This document shows positions 1-9,452 of a stretch of 64,000 nt of DNA, piece by piece. The first letter of the stretch is position 1; each line of letters opens with the position of its first letter. The stretch comes from Cytophagales bacterium. GTDB taxonomy: Bacteria > Bacteroidota > Bacteroidia > Cytophagales > Spirosomataceae. Location: positions 1 to 64,000 of the forward strand of contig JAAFJE010000004.1 in the NCBI GenBank assembly GCA_013298025.1, read 5' to 3'. The notes beneath the pieces are model-generated. The model did not search any database. It worked only from the letters and a program-made list of their open reading frames with translations, and was not told the origin of the DNA. Both the position numbers and the translations under genes were made by a program.

Positions 1-111
1 TCTCAAGAAAGACTCCCATATTATTTGGGTTTCTTTGAGTATTTACACAATATTAGAAAACGTGGTCAGGTCGCTCTATCTGCTTTAGTTGGGCTTTTGA
101 TAGCAACTTGA
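1..111 (+). CDS. C-terminal end of a truncated CDS (left window edge), product unknown
   Basis: Frame 1 reads SQERLPYYLGFFEYLHNIRKRGQVALSALVGLLIAT* from base 1 to TGA at 109-111; too short to assign a family. Confidence 0.35.
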   Translation, partial: SQERLPYYLGFFEYLHNIRKRGQVALSALVGLLIAT

Positions 112-498
112 AATCATAATTGAGCCACTAAAAATTATGACTTATAATTTATGTCATTTTTATAAAATTGTAAATAATAAAGATTCTTGTATCCACAGGT
201 TATTTCTTTATACGTCCCTTTTTTCTGAGAAAAACAGAAGATGACAGTATATTCAGTAAAGCATTTTTACACACTTAAATCTCCATTTTACATACGAAAT
301 AGCCTATTTCACATATTTTTATATTTTTTTTTTCATTGATGCAACTAATTTAGTGCTTAGACGGTCAATACCATTAGACAAGAATTTTAAATCTTTGAAA
401 GACTTTTAATGGTTTTTACAAAATAGAACTATTTTAAGTGTTGTCGTTACACACTTAGCTCTAAAATCACCCCATACACAATAACACTATAACTTGGA

Positions 499-855
499 AT
501 GCTTATGAACATCGAAAACTTTTGCAGTATCACGCATGGAAAGTTGGATTTTAAATTCCAAAAAATTGAAATATCCATCAACGATATAGTTATGCTCAAG
601 GCTGACAGCAACTATACGCATCTCTATTTAACCAACGGGCAAAAATATGTATTTGCTCGTACTATTAAATTATTTGAAGATATTCTCAAAGACCATCCTT
701 TTGAGCGTATTCATAAGGCTTTCATCATCAATTGGGGGCATTTGCAAGGATACGATGCCGATACCGAGTCGCTTTGTTTGAGTAATAATCTCAAAGCTAA
801 TATTTCTCGTAGAAGAAAATGCCAGTTGCGTCGTAAACTTCGTTATGTTTATTAA
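499..855 (+). CDS. LytTR-family DNA-binding transcriptional regulator (stand-alone LytTR domain)
   Basis: 118 aa ORF; ISINDIVMLKADSNYTHLYLTNGQKYVFARTIK...FERIHKAFIIN pattern typical of LytTR domains. Confidence 0.85.
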   Translation: MLMNIENFCSITHGKLDFKFQKIEISINDIVMLKADSNYTHLYLTNGQKYVFARTIKLFEDILKDHPFERIHKAFIINWGHLQGYDADTESLCLSNNLKANISRRRKCQLRRKLRYVY

Positions 856-1155
856 CCAACTTATTATCAGACGATTGATTAGAATTTACGCCATTTTACC
901 GATTAGGAAAATTGAAAAATACGAAAAAGCTTTGCTTAATAAACCTCAAGTATGTATCATAAAAAATTACGCTAATTTTCAGGTTTTCTTTCGCTTAGTA
1001 AATTCTTACTAGGTATGTTGTGAATTGATGATAGTTTATCATTGATTCACACTTTGCCCACAATTCTTATGGTAAATACGGGATTATCGTGCGGCTGTAG
1101 GTCTGACTTACGGCTATAGAAACCTTTGCGTATAGCCAAAGGGTTCGTAATAAAA

Positions 1156-1184
1156 AAAACGATGTGGTTGCCCAACATCGTTTT
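1156..1184 (-). terminator. Intrinsic terminator of the 1214-2158 gene
   Basis: AAAACGATGT...ACATCGTTTT stem followed on the minus strand by a T-run (TTTTTTTTATT). Confidence 0.75.
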
Positions 1185-1213
1185 GATTATATAGGAAATT
1201 TGTACTCAGTTGC

Positions 1214-2158
1214 TTATTTTACTTCAAATGCTCCCGCTCCAATTTTAAAGCCTTCCGAATACATTTCAATGCTGTATTTACCTGCTTTGTATGGCGAACC
1301 TTTGGCATAGAGGACTTCTACTTTTTGGTCGCTGTTATCGAAAAGTACGCCTTGTTTGGTCGTATAACCAATTTCTTTGCCATCAATGGTAATTACACCT
1401 GAACCTGACTCGCTAACCACCGCACCCGTTGCATCTAAAATGCGTACATAAATGTCTTTGTTGTTTTTCTCGGCAACAGGGTTACTTGCCAAGGTAAAGG
1501 CAATTTTCAAACGGTCGATTTTCGATACTTTATATACACCGCCCTCACGTACTTTGCCATTTGAAGCCACGGCATACACCGCCACATTGATTGCTTTCAT
1601 GGCAGAAGCCATAGTCACTTTGCGTTTGAGTTCTTCGTTTTGCGACGATACATCTTGTACGGTCTTAGTCAACGAAGCTTTTTCATTTTTCAAACCAGTG
1701 TTTTCGGCTAAAGCAGCTTCTTTTTCGCTTTGGAGGGTTTTGGTACGCTCGGTCAAAATACCGTTTTCTTCTTTGAGTTTATTCAACTCTTCGTCTTTTA
1801 CAGCCAAAAACTCTTCGTATTCTTTGATTTTAGCTTCGTATTGTTCTATTGAAGTATTCAAATCGGTTTTGAGTTTCTTTTTGTCGGATTCAAGCTGGGC
1901 TTTTACTTTTTTCAATTCTGCTACATCGCCTCCCAATGCCTCCGTTTCTGCAATTTTTTGGTCGAGCGATTTGGCAATAGAATCGAGCTTGATTTGCGTA
2001 TCCGACAATTGCTCTACCTTGGTATTGAGGGCATTTTGCAATTGTGCTGTTTCGTTTTTGGCTCCAATAAACAAATAGCTCAACAAAGCAATGATACCTA
2101 CTGTAACGCCTAAAGCTATTTTGAAAAAAGTTTGGTTTTGATTACTGTTCGTTTCCAT
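1214..2158 (-). CDS. Membrane-anchored coiled-coil protein, hypothetical
   Basis: N-terminal TM helix (IALGVTVGIIALLSYLFIG), long Lys/Glu-rich coiled coil, globular C-terminus. Confidence 0.75.
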   Translation of the reverse strand: METNSNQNQTFFKIALGVTVGIIALLSYLFIGAKNETAQLQNALNTKVEQLSDTQIKLDSIAKSLDQKIAETEALGGDVAELKKVKAQLESDKKKLKTDLNTSIEQYEAKIKEYEEFLAVKDEELNKLKEENGILTERTKTLQSEKEAALAENTGLKNEKASLTKTVQDVSSQNEELKRKVTMASAMKAINVAVYAVASNGKVREGGVYKVSKIDRLKIAFTLASNPVAEKNNKDIYVRILDATGAVVSESGSGVITIDGKEIGYTTKQGVLFDNSDQKVEVLYAKGSPYKAGKYSIEMYSEGFKIGAGAFEVK

Positions 2159-2328
2159 AATTAAAAGAATTTTAATGAGTTAACTAATAAAATGTAAAGT
2201 GATTTTGTATCGAAAGAATAAATTTTATTTAATTCTTTAACAGATAATGAATCGTATTAGAAAAGGTCTTTTTGCTTGATACAAAATAAGTCATTCGCTT
2301 TTAAAGCGGTGTTAAATCAGGCTTAATT

Positions 2329-3783
2329 TTAGCTTAAAATGCTTAGGGTCGGAAAACCAACTGTAAAACGAGTACCTGTGGCATCGGATGCAACGTGGAT
2401 AGTCCCTTGGTGAATTTCTACGATTTTTGCCACAATCGTCAGCCCAACGCCATGTCCTTTCACAGCCTGAGCCGTGGCATCGCTTCGGTAAAAAGGTTCA
2501 AAAATATTGGGTAAATCTTTGCTTGGAATGGCTGGCCCTTCGTTGAAAAAGGCTAATTCGAGGTAGGGTGTTTGGGTTGTAAAATATACTTGTACGGTAT
2601 GATTGGGCGAAAACTTACAGGCGTTGTCTATCAAATTGATGCACAACACCTTCAAAGCGGCTTCGTTTCCTTCAACCATCAGGGCTTCTTCCTCGTCAGG
2701 AAAGTCGTCAAAATGCAAGGTGATTTGGTAGTTTTGGTGCCATTTTTGTACCTGATTTTTGGCTTCCCATAATAGCTCATCCATCCTTACGGGTATTTTG
2801 GGCAACGATTGTCCATCAACAATCGTGTTGGCAAGGTTGAGCAAGGTGTTGGTCAGTTGGGTTAGCGTGCGGGTATCTTCTTTGAGCGATTCGAGGGATT
2901 GGGTATAAACTTCGAGCGAACGAGGCTGCATGAGCGTTACGTCTAGTTGCGAGTACATTTTGGTGAGCGGATTTTTCAGCTCATGCGATACATTGGCAAT
3001 AAAAATCTTTTGTGTTTGGAGGGTTTCCTCTACTCGGTCGAGTAGCTTATTAAAGGTTTCTACCAGTAGTCCTATTTCATCCGAACGGTTGGGATGCAGC
3101 ACTCTTTTTTCTACATTTCTCGGAAAAATACCATTTACTTGTTGGATTATAGCCGACATCGGAGCAAGGGCATTGCCAGCAAAAGCCCAACCGCTCAGAC
3201 TTACCCCCAAAATACCAATCAAACACATGACTATCAAGATTTTTCGTAGGTCAGAAAGGGCCTGATTGCCCGTTACATCGTAGGCACTTGTCACAATCCA
3301 ATATTCGTCGCCTCCATGACGCACCTTAATACCCATGATTTGGTAGCCTTTTTTTGAGGTAAATACACTACTTTTCGACGTAAACAAGCCTGCGATAAAC
3401 AAAGAATGAGAAACAGGATTATTTTTATTATTAGAAAAAATAAAGCGTTGTTTGGTTTGGTTATACACCGAAATACTTTCGTCTTTCATGATTTCAGATT
3501 CCGATACTTTCGAGATTTTCACGAGCGTTGTGTCGGATGCTTGTATGTCAAACAAAAGCGTAACGGTGGTTAAAGCACTGTCTTGCAAACGGTTATAAAA
3601 TCTTTTTTCAAGATAAAGTTGGCTGAAAAAATAAACGCCTATCGAGAAAATCAACAAAATAGCCGATACGATAGTCGTAAACTGATACGTAAGTTTTAAG
3701 CGAATATTCATGCGTACAAAATTGAAGCGTAAAAGAGAAGCTAAAGCAGGAAGGTTTAGAGGCAAACGGTCTTTAGTTGACAA
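2329..3783 (-). CDS. Sensor histidine kinase (HAMP, HisKA, HATPase)
   Basis: FIANVSHELKNPLTKM H-box, LIDNACKFSPN N-box, GHGVGLTIVAKIVEIHQG G-box. Confidence 0.92.
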   Translation of the reverse strand: MSTKDRLPLNLPALASLLRFNFVRMNIRLKLTYQFTTIVSAILLIFSIGVYFFSQLYLEKRFYNRLQDSALTTVTLLFDIQASDTTLVKISKVSESEIMKDESISVYNQTKQRFIFSNNKNNPVSHSLFIAGLFTSKSSVFTSKKGYQIMGIKVRHGGDEYWIVTSAYDVTGNQALSDLRKILIVMCLIGILGVSLSGWAFAGNALAPMSAIIQQVNGIFPRNVEKRVLHPNRSDEIGLLVETFNKLLDRVEETLQTQKIFIANVSHELKNPLTKMYSQLDVTLMQPRSLEVYTQSLESLKEDTRTLTQLTNTLLNLANTIVDGQSLPKIPVRMDELLWEAKNQVQKWHQNYQITLHFDDFPDEEEALMVEGNEAALKVLCINLIDNACKFSPNHTVQVYFTTQTPYLELAFFNEGPAIPSKDLPNIFEPFYRSDATAQAVKGHGVGLTIVAKIVEIHQGTIHVASDATGTRFTVGFPTLSILS

Positions 3784-4453
3784 TTTTCAACACGTAGCCC
3801 ATGCCAATATGCGTATGCAATAGTTTGGTACTAAAATCTTTATCTATTTTTTTTCGTAAAAAATTCACATATACTTCTATCACATTGGTACCCGTATCGA
3901 AGGTAATATCCCAAATTTTTTCGGCCAATTCTACCTTTGAAATCACCCTTCCTTGGTGTCGGATAAAGTACTCTAATAGGGCAAATTCTTTGGCCGTAAG
4001 CGGAATGGTTTTGCCTTGTCGAGTAACAGATTTCATGGATAAATCCATTTCTAAATCTGCAATTCTTAATACGTTGCTTGTCACAAGTGGCGTAGTACCA
4101 CGGCGGCTCAAGGCCCTGATGCGTGCCAGTAATTCTCTAAACTCGAAAGGCTTGGCAAGGTAATCGTCGGCACCAGCGTCGAGTCCGATGATTTTATCGT
4201 CGGTTGTACCCAAGGCTGTGAGCATCAGTACGGGCGTAGCAAGTTTGGCTTCTCGTATTTTTTTACAAAGCTCCAAGCCATTGAAGCCTGGCAAAATAAT
4301 ATCGGTAATAATCAACTGATAAGGATGCCTCATGGCAAGTTGCAGACCCATCGGGCCGTCGTAGGCAACATCTACCTGATAGTGCTGCTCTTCTAACCCT
4401 TGCTGGATTATTTGAACAGTCTTTACTTCGTCTTCTACTAATAATATTCTCAT
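3773..4453 (-). CDS. OmpR/PhoB-family response regulator
   Basis: MRILLVEDEVKTVQIIQQGL receiver and winged-helix C-terminus; start placed at the internal ATG (4453) rather than 4546; overlaps the histidine kinase gene. Confidence 0.9.
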   Translation of the reverse strand: MRILLVEDEVKTVQIIQQGLEEQHYQVDVAYDGPMGLQLAMRHPYQLIITDIILPGFNGLELCKKIREAKLATPVLMLTALGTTDDKIIGLDAGADDYLAKPFEFRELLARIRALSRRGTTPLVTSNVLRIADLEMDLSMKSVTRQGKTIPLTAKEFALLEYFIRHQGRVISKVELAEKIWDITFDTGTNVIEVYVNFLRKKIDKDFSTKLLHTHIGMGYVLKIVN

Positions 4454-4637
4454 AAGCAACAAGGTTGAATGACAATTAAGCTGACAACGCATCGCATCGG
4501 CGATAGCGTGTGGTTTTGTTTCAATAAAGACTTCTGAATGATGCAAGATAAGCTTTTTTAAGAAAAATGCTCGGAAATTTATGGCATTTTAAGGTAACTT
4601 TAAGGAAACATTCAACAACAAACCCTCGTTTTTTTAG

Positions 4638-5930
4638 ATGAAAAAAATCCTAACTACTGCTTTATTATGGCTAACAGCCCTTTACACTGGACAAGCCCAA
4701 GGGCTTAATGCAACCGAACAAAAAATTGTGGCCTATGTTGATAGCCATTTTCCTCAAACTGAAAGCCTCCTCAAACAGGTAGTCAACATCAATAGCGGTA
4801 CGCTCAATGTGGCTGGCGTAAAGCAAGTCGGAGCGGTTTTTACCCAAGCCTTCCATAAAATTGGCTTTCAAACTACGTGGGTAACATTGCCCGACTCGCT
4901 CAAACGAGCAGGGCATTTTGTGGCAACACGCCAAGGCAATAAAGGTAAAAAACTTTTTCTCATTGGGCATTTAGACACCGTTTTTGAAAAAGAAATGGCT
5001 TTTGCTCCTTATACCTATCTCGACGATTCGACCGTAACAGGACAAGGCGTAAACGATATGAAAGGTGGCGATATTGTGGTATGGGCAGCTTTAGAAGCCC
5101 TTCAAGCACAGGGCTTGCTCAACGATACGCATATTACGGTTTATTTTACAGGCGATGAGGAAAGTGCAGGCAAACCTGTATCGGTGAGCCGAAAAGATTT
5201 TATCGAAAAAGCCCAACAACACGACATCGCCTTGGCATTTGAAACGGCCGCAGGCTTACACAGCGTAGCCACGGCTCGGAGAGGGTCGAGTAGTTGGCAG
5301 TTGAAAACTTATGGACAAACGGGGCATTCGTCGAGGGTATTTAGTCCTGAAATGGGCTACGGGGCGATTTATGAAGCGGCTCGTATTTTGAATGATTTCA
5401 GAACAACCCTTAGTACCGAAAAATACCTAACCTTCAATCCGGGTATTATTCTAGGCGGTGCCGAAATGAGTTATAACGAAAACAAAGCCAGTGGTACAGC
5501 CGTGGGCAAAACCAATATCATTTCGCCAGCGGTACTGGTCAATGGGGATTTAAGATTTTTAACAGAAAAACAAAAAAACGATGCCAGAGCCAAAATGCGT
5601 GCCATTGTGGCCAAACACCTCACTGGCACAAAAGCCGAAATTTCGTTTAGCGACGGCATTCCTGCGATGGAACCAACGCCAGCCAACGAGCAATTATTGG
5701 GCGTATTGAACAAAGTGAGTCAAGACCTAGGCTATGGCGTAGTAAAAGCTGGCGACCCTGGTGCCAGAGGAGCAGGCGATATTTCGTATATCGCACAATA
5801 TGTAGCTTGTTTAGACGGACTCGGTGCATCGGGCAAAGGGGCTCACGCTCCTGGCGAAACCCTTAATATCAAAGAATTACCTGCTTTGATTAAACGCACC
5901 GCCTTGCTGATTTACCGACTTACGCAGTAA
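4638..5930 (+). CDS. M20 family metallopeptidase (glutamate carboxypeptidase-like), secreted
   Basis: Signal peptide; LFLIGHLDTVFE, GQGVNDMKGGD, TGDEESAGKP motifs. Confidence 0.88.
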   Translation: MKKILTTALLWLTALYTGQAQGLNATEQKIVAYVDSHFPQTESLLKQVVNINSGTLNVAGVKQVGAVFTQAFHKIGFQTTWVTLPDSLKRAGHFVATRQGNKGKKLFLIGHLDTVFEKEMAFAPYTYLDDSTVTGQGVNDMKGGDIVVWAALEALQAQGLLNDTHITVYFTGDEESAGKPVSVSRKDFIEKAQQHDIALAFETAAGLHSVATARRGSSSWQLKTYGQTGHSSRVFSPEMGYGAIYEAARILNDFRTTLSTEKYLTFNPGIILGGAEMSYNENKASGTAVGKTNIISPAVLVNGDLRFLTEKQKNDARAKMRAIVAKHLTGTKAEISFSDGIPAMEPTPANEQLLGVLNKVSQDLGYGVVKAGDPGARGAGDISYIAQYVACLDGLGASGKGAHAPGETLNIKELPALIKRTALLIYRLTQ

Positions 5931-5941
5931 TATCGGAATTG

Positions 5942-5979
5942 AGTTGTTTGGTTGTGGATTTATCCACAACCAAACAACT
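5942..5979. terminator. Perfect inverted repeat between convergent genes, probable bidirectional terminator
   Basis: AGTTGTTTGGTTGTGGAT-TT-ATCCACAACCAAACAACT, 18-bp perfect arms. Confidence 0.6.
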
Positions 5980-5987
5980 ACACGCTT

Positions 5988-7361
5988 TTACACTTGCATT
6001 TTTTTCCAACGTCCTCTTTTAAAGAGTATTACGCCCAACAATGCCAAAATAGACTCGCTGATGGCAATAGATAAAAACGCCCCCAACGGCCCTAAGTTTT
6101 GCATCACGGCCAAGTAATAAGCCAAGGGAATTTCTATGAGCCAGAAGCATACAAAATTGAGGATAGTAGGCGTGCGGGTATCGCCAGCCCCGTTGAGCGA
6201 CTGCCCAATCACCATGCCATAACCAAAAAATAAATAGCCTGCACTAATCACCTGCAAGCACAATACGCCAATCTCTATGACTTTGGGCGAGGTATTGAAT
6301 TGTGCAATAAAAAACGGCGAGGATGTCCAGAATAATACGCTCACCAAACCCAGAAAAATCATGTTGTAAAAGGCGGTTTTCCAAACAGACGCTTCGGCCC
6401 TGTCGGGTCGGCCAGCCCCAAGGTTTTGTCCGACCAAGGTTGCCGCCGCATTAGCCATGCCCCAAGCAGGTAGAATCGTAAAAACGATGATACGTATGGC
6501 AATGGTATAGCCCGCCACAGCATCGCTACCGAAACTAGAAATAATACGGGTAAGGAATATCCAACTGGCCGATTGTATCAAGAATTGTCCCGTACCTCCT
6601 GCCCCAATTTTGAGTAAATTTTGTAGGATGGCTGGGTCGGGTTTGAATAATTCCCAACGAATGTGAATGTTTCCACTTCCTTTTTGCAAACCGTATAACT
6701 GGTACAACACGCCAATGCTCCGCCCGACGGTTGTGGCAATGGCAGCCCCTTCTACGCCAAAATGCAAACCCATAATCAACAGGGCATCGAGTGTCATATT
6801 GATGATATTGGCTAAAATAATTGAACGCATGGCTGTAGAAGCATTGCCTGCTCCACGCAAGGCACCACTGAGCGTATAAAGCAAAATAATAGCCGGACTA
6901 CTCAAAAACATCAAACGGGTAAAACCTACACCTTGGGCTATCAGATGCGATTCTCCACCCATTAAACGAAGAATATCTTCGGCAAAAATACTGCCCGGAA
7001 TGCCTATCAAAGCGGCCAATACCAACGAAATTAGAATAACTTGTGCTACCGCATGACTAGCAGCTTGTGGATTCCCTTCGCCTACTCGACGTGCTACAAT
7101 GGCTGTGGCTGCCGAACTTAGCCCGATGGCTACAGAGTAAATCAACGTTAAGACCGACTCCGTTAAGCCAACCGTAGCAATGGCTTCAATGCTAATTTTA
7201 GCTACAAAAAAGGCATCGACAATGGCAAAAAGGGATTCCCCAATCATTTCTAAAATCATGGGAATAGATAACAGAAAAATGGCACGGTTGATACTCATTT
7301 GTGTATAATTCTGCTCTTCTCCTCGAATGGCTTCGAGGAATAAGGTAAGGTATTTTTTCAT
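5988..7361 (-). CDS. MATE family efflux transporter
   Basis: 12-TM pattern, ATAIVARRVGEGNPQAA and NAAATLVGQNLGAGRPDRAE repeats typical of MATE. Confidence 0.92.
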   Translation of the reverse strand: MKKYLTLFLEAIRGEEQNYTQMSINRAIFLLSIPMILEMIGESLFAIVDAFFVAKISIEAIATVGLTESVLTLIYSVAIGLSSAATAIVARRVGEGNPQAASHAVAQVILISLVLAALIGIPGSIFAEDILRLMGGESHLIAQGVGFTRLMFLSSPAIILLYTLSGALRGAGNASTAMRSIILANIINMTLDALLIMGLHFGVEGAAIATTVGRSIGVLYQLYGLQKGSGNIHIRWELFKPDPAILQNLLKIGAGGTGQFLIQSASWIFLTRIISSFGSDAVAGYTIAIRIIVFTILPAWGMANAAATLVGQNLGAGRPDRAEASVWKTAFYNMIFLGLVSVLFWTSSPFFIAQFNTSPKVIEIGVLCLQVISAGYLFFGYGMVIGQSLNGAGDTRTPTILNFVCFWLIEIPLAYYLAVMQNLGPLGAFLSIAISESILALLGVILFKRGRWKKMQV

Positions 7362-7567
7362 GAAATAGAATAAAATGCGTAATTCCTCCTAAAAAGAGGA
7401 AGGAAGATATGAAGTAAAAAGAAACGAGAGGTACATCGCCACATAGGGATGTGTGCTTAGAAAATCATCGGCTTGTTGTGTGAATGATAGATAATAGGAC
7501 AAAAATATAAGCTTTTAGCTATATTTCCTAGCAGTGAAAAAAATGTTTTGCTCAGATTTTTTGGTTG

Positions 7568-7604
7568 TACATTGGGTAAAAATGAGGTGTTTTTACCCAA
7601 TGTA
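7568..7604. terminator. Perfect hairpin in intergenic region
   Basis: TACATTGGGTAAAAA-TGAGGTG-TTTTTACCCAATGTA, 15-bp perfect arms. Confidence 0.55.
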
Positions 7605-7677
7605 TTGAGGATGCAAGCAAAAATCATCAGCCGATTAAGCGAGTCTGTTTTTTTGCAAAATATTCATTATGAGGTAT

Positions 7678-8625
7678 TTATAACACTTGATTCAATGGTT
7701 TTTCATGTAAAAAGCCTTCGATGTTTTGATAAACCGTTTGAGCAATGCGTTGGCGTGCTTCGAGGCTCATCCAAGCATTATGCGGTGTAATAAGACAGTT
7801 CGGTGCTTGTATCAATGGATTATCGGCGGAGGGTGGTTCTTGACTGAGCACGTCTAACGCCGCACCTGCCAATACACCTGTATGCAGGGCTGTTGCCAAG
7901 TCGGATTCTACTATCAATTGTCCTCTCGAAGCATTGATAAGATAGGCTGTTGGCTTCATTTTTTCGAGCAACGCCTTGTTGACAAAGCCACTATTTTCTG
8001 CTGTTGCAGGGCAGCATAAAGCCACAAAATCGCTGGTAGCAAACAAATCTTCCAAAGAAAGGGCTTGCATATCGTTGTGGTGTTTGGGCGAACGGGCATG
8101 ATAGCATACCTTCATGCCAAAGGCCTGAGCAATACGAGCCGTTTGCAAACCGATGCGTCCTAAGCCAACAATGCCTAGGGTTTTATCGGCGAGTTCTATC
8201 AACGGTTTTTCCGAAAAACACCAATCTTCGGCCTTGTGCCAAGCCCCTTGTTGTACGGCACGGCTATTGCGACCCACGTGGTTGGTGAGTTCGAGCAACA
8301 AAGCAAAAATATGTTGTGCCACCGAAGCCGTACCATACGTAGGCACATTGCACACCACAATACCTTGGCGTTTGGCGGCGGTTATGTCAATAATATTGTA
8401 GCCCGTAGCAGCCACCGCTATCATCTTGAGCTTGGGCAAAGCGGCTAAAGTTTCAGCACTAAAAGGAACTTTATTGGTGACAACAATGCTGGCATCTAGG
8501 CATCTTTCTACGATACGTTCGGGCGGAGTGCGGTCGTAAAATACTACCTTACCGAGGCTATCGAAATAATGCCTGTCGATGTCGTGGCTATGTAGCGTGT
8601 GGCCGTCGATAATGACAATATTCAT
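7678..8625 (-). CDS. D-2-hydroxyacid dehydrogenase (NAD-binding)
   Basis: LGIVGLGRIGLQTARIAQAFGMKVCYHAR Rossmann motif; ASRGQLIVESDLATAL; LITPHNAWMSLEAR. Confidence 0.92.
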   Translation of the reverse strand: MNIVIIDGHTLHSHDIDRHYFDSLGKVVFYDRTPPERIVERCLDASIVVTNKVPFSAETLAALPKLKMIAVAATGYNIIDITAAKRQGIVVCNVPTYGTASVAQHIFALLLELTNHVGRNSRAVQQGAWHKAEDWCFSEKPLIELADKTLGIVGLGRIGLQTARIAQAFGMKVCYHARSPKHHNDMQALSLEDLFATSDFVALCCPATAENSGFVNKALLEKMKPTAYLINASRGQLIVESDLATALHTGVLAGAALDVLSQEPPSADNPLIQAPNCLITPHNAWMSLEARQRIAQTVYQNIEGFLHEKPLNQVL

Positions 8626-8631
8626 GATAAA

Positions 8632-8970
8632 TTAGGATTGAGGCGTTTGTAATTTTTCGTTCTCCAGGTGACGGGTCGCATCACGTTTGGTCTTTTTATC
8701 TAAATTTTTTTGTAAAGCTTCAGTCAAATTAACGCCTGTTTGATTCGCCAAGCAAATCAAGACGAAAAGTACATCAGCCATTTCATCGCCCAAGTCTTTG
8801 GCTTTATCCGATTCTTTTTCCGACTGTTCGCCGTATCGACGGGCAATAATCCTTGCCACTTCGCCCACTTCTTCGGTGAGCATAGCCATATTGGTGAGTT
8901 CGTTGAAATAGCGTACCCCTATGGTTTTTATCCAATTATCAACGGTTTCTTGTGCTGCTTGAATCGTCAT
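8632..8970 (-). CDS. MazG-like nucleotide pyrophosphohydrolase
   Basis: LTEEVGEVARIIARRYGEQ...DLGDEMADVLFVLICLANQTGVNL. Confidence 0.85.
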   Translation of the reverse strand: MTIQAAQETVDNWIKTIGVRYFNELTNMAMLTEEVGEVARIIARRYGEQSEKESDKAKDLGDEMADVLFVLICLANQTGVNLTEALQKNLDKKTKRDATRHLENEKLQTPQS

Positions 8971-9342
8971 TTTTTAGGAAAGTTTTAGAAGAACAAAATT
9001 AGCAGAAGTCAACGAAAACAATGATGTTGTTCTGACAGCTTTCGTCCATTTATTATTATTTTACAAAAATAAATTTGTATGCAAGCATCCTATCTTACTA
9101 AATAGGTAAGTAACTATAGCTAAAAAAATATTGAAATAATACCAAAAACTTTATTTGTCGTCTTTGTTTTTTCCTGCAAAGCCCTTGCTAGTTTTATACT
9201 ACAGATAGGATGAGGCATAGAAAAAACCGCTTTAATAAGCTATATACGAGGTTTTTAGCTACGTTCAAAAACTTTTACAATAGAAAATAAATAGGTATAT
9301 TCATTTAGCGAAATTTCGCTTAGAAAAAATATTACGCCTTTT

Positions 9343-9350
9343 TACCTTTG
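9343..9350 (+). promoter_or_regulatory. Bacteroidota-type -7 box (TAnnTTTG) upstream of gap
   Basis: TACCTTTG about 100 nt upstream of the preferred gap start (9453); no clear -33 box seen. Confidence 0.45.
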
Positions 9351-9452
9351 TTGCATCAAAAAACCAAGCTTAGTTTTGAGCTAACGACACACAGTACAAC
9401 AACTAAGAAAAATACAATTTATTATAACAAAATAAAACGCAAAACACATCTT

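Noticed and set aside
1452-2078. 208-aa plus-strand ORF
   Set aside because: Antisense shadow of the 1214-2158 coiled-coil gene; Ser/Phe-rich composition typical of reverse-frame reading.
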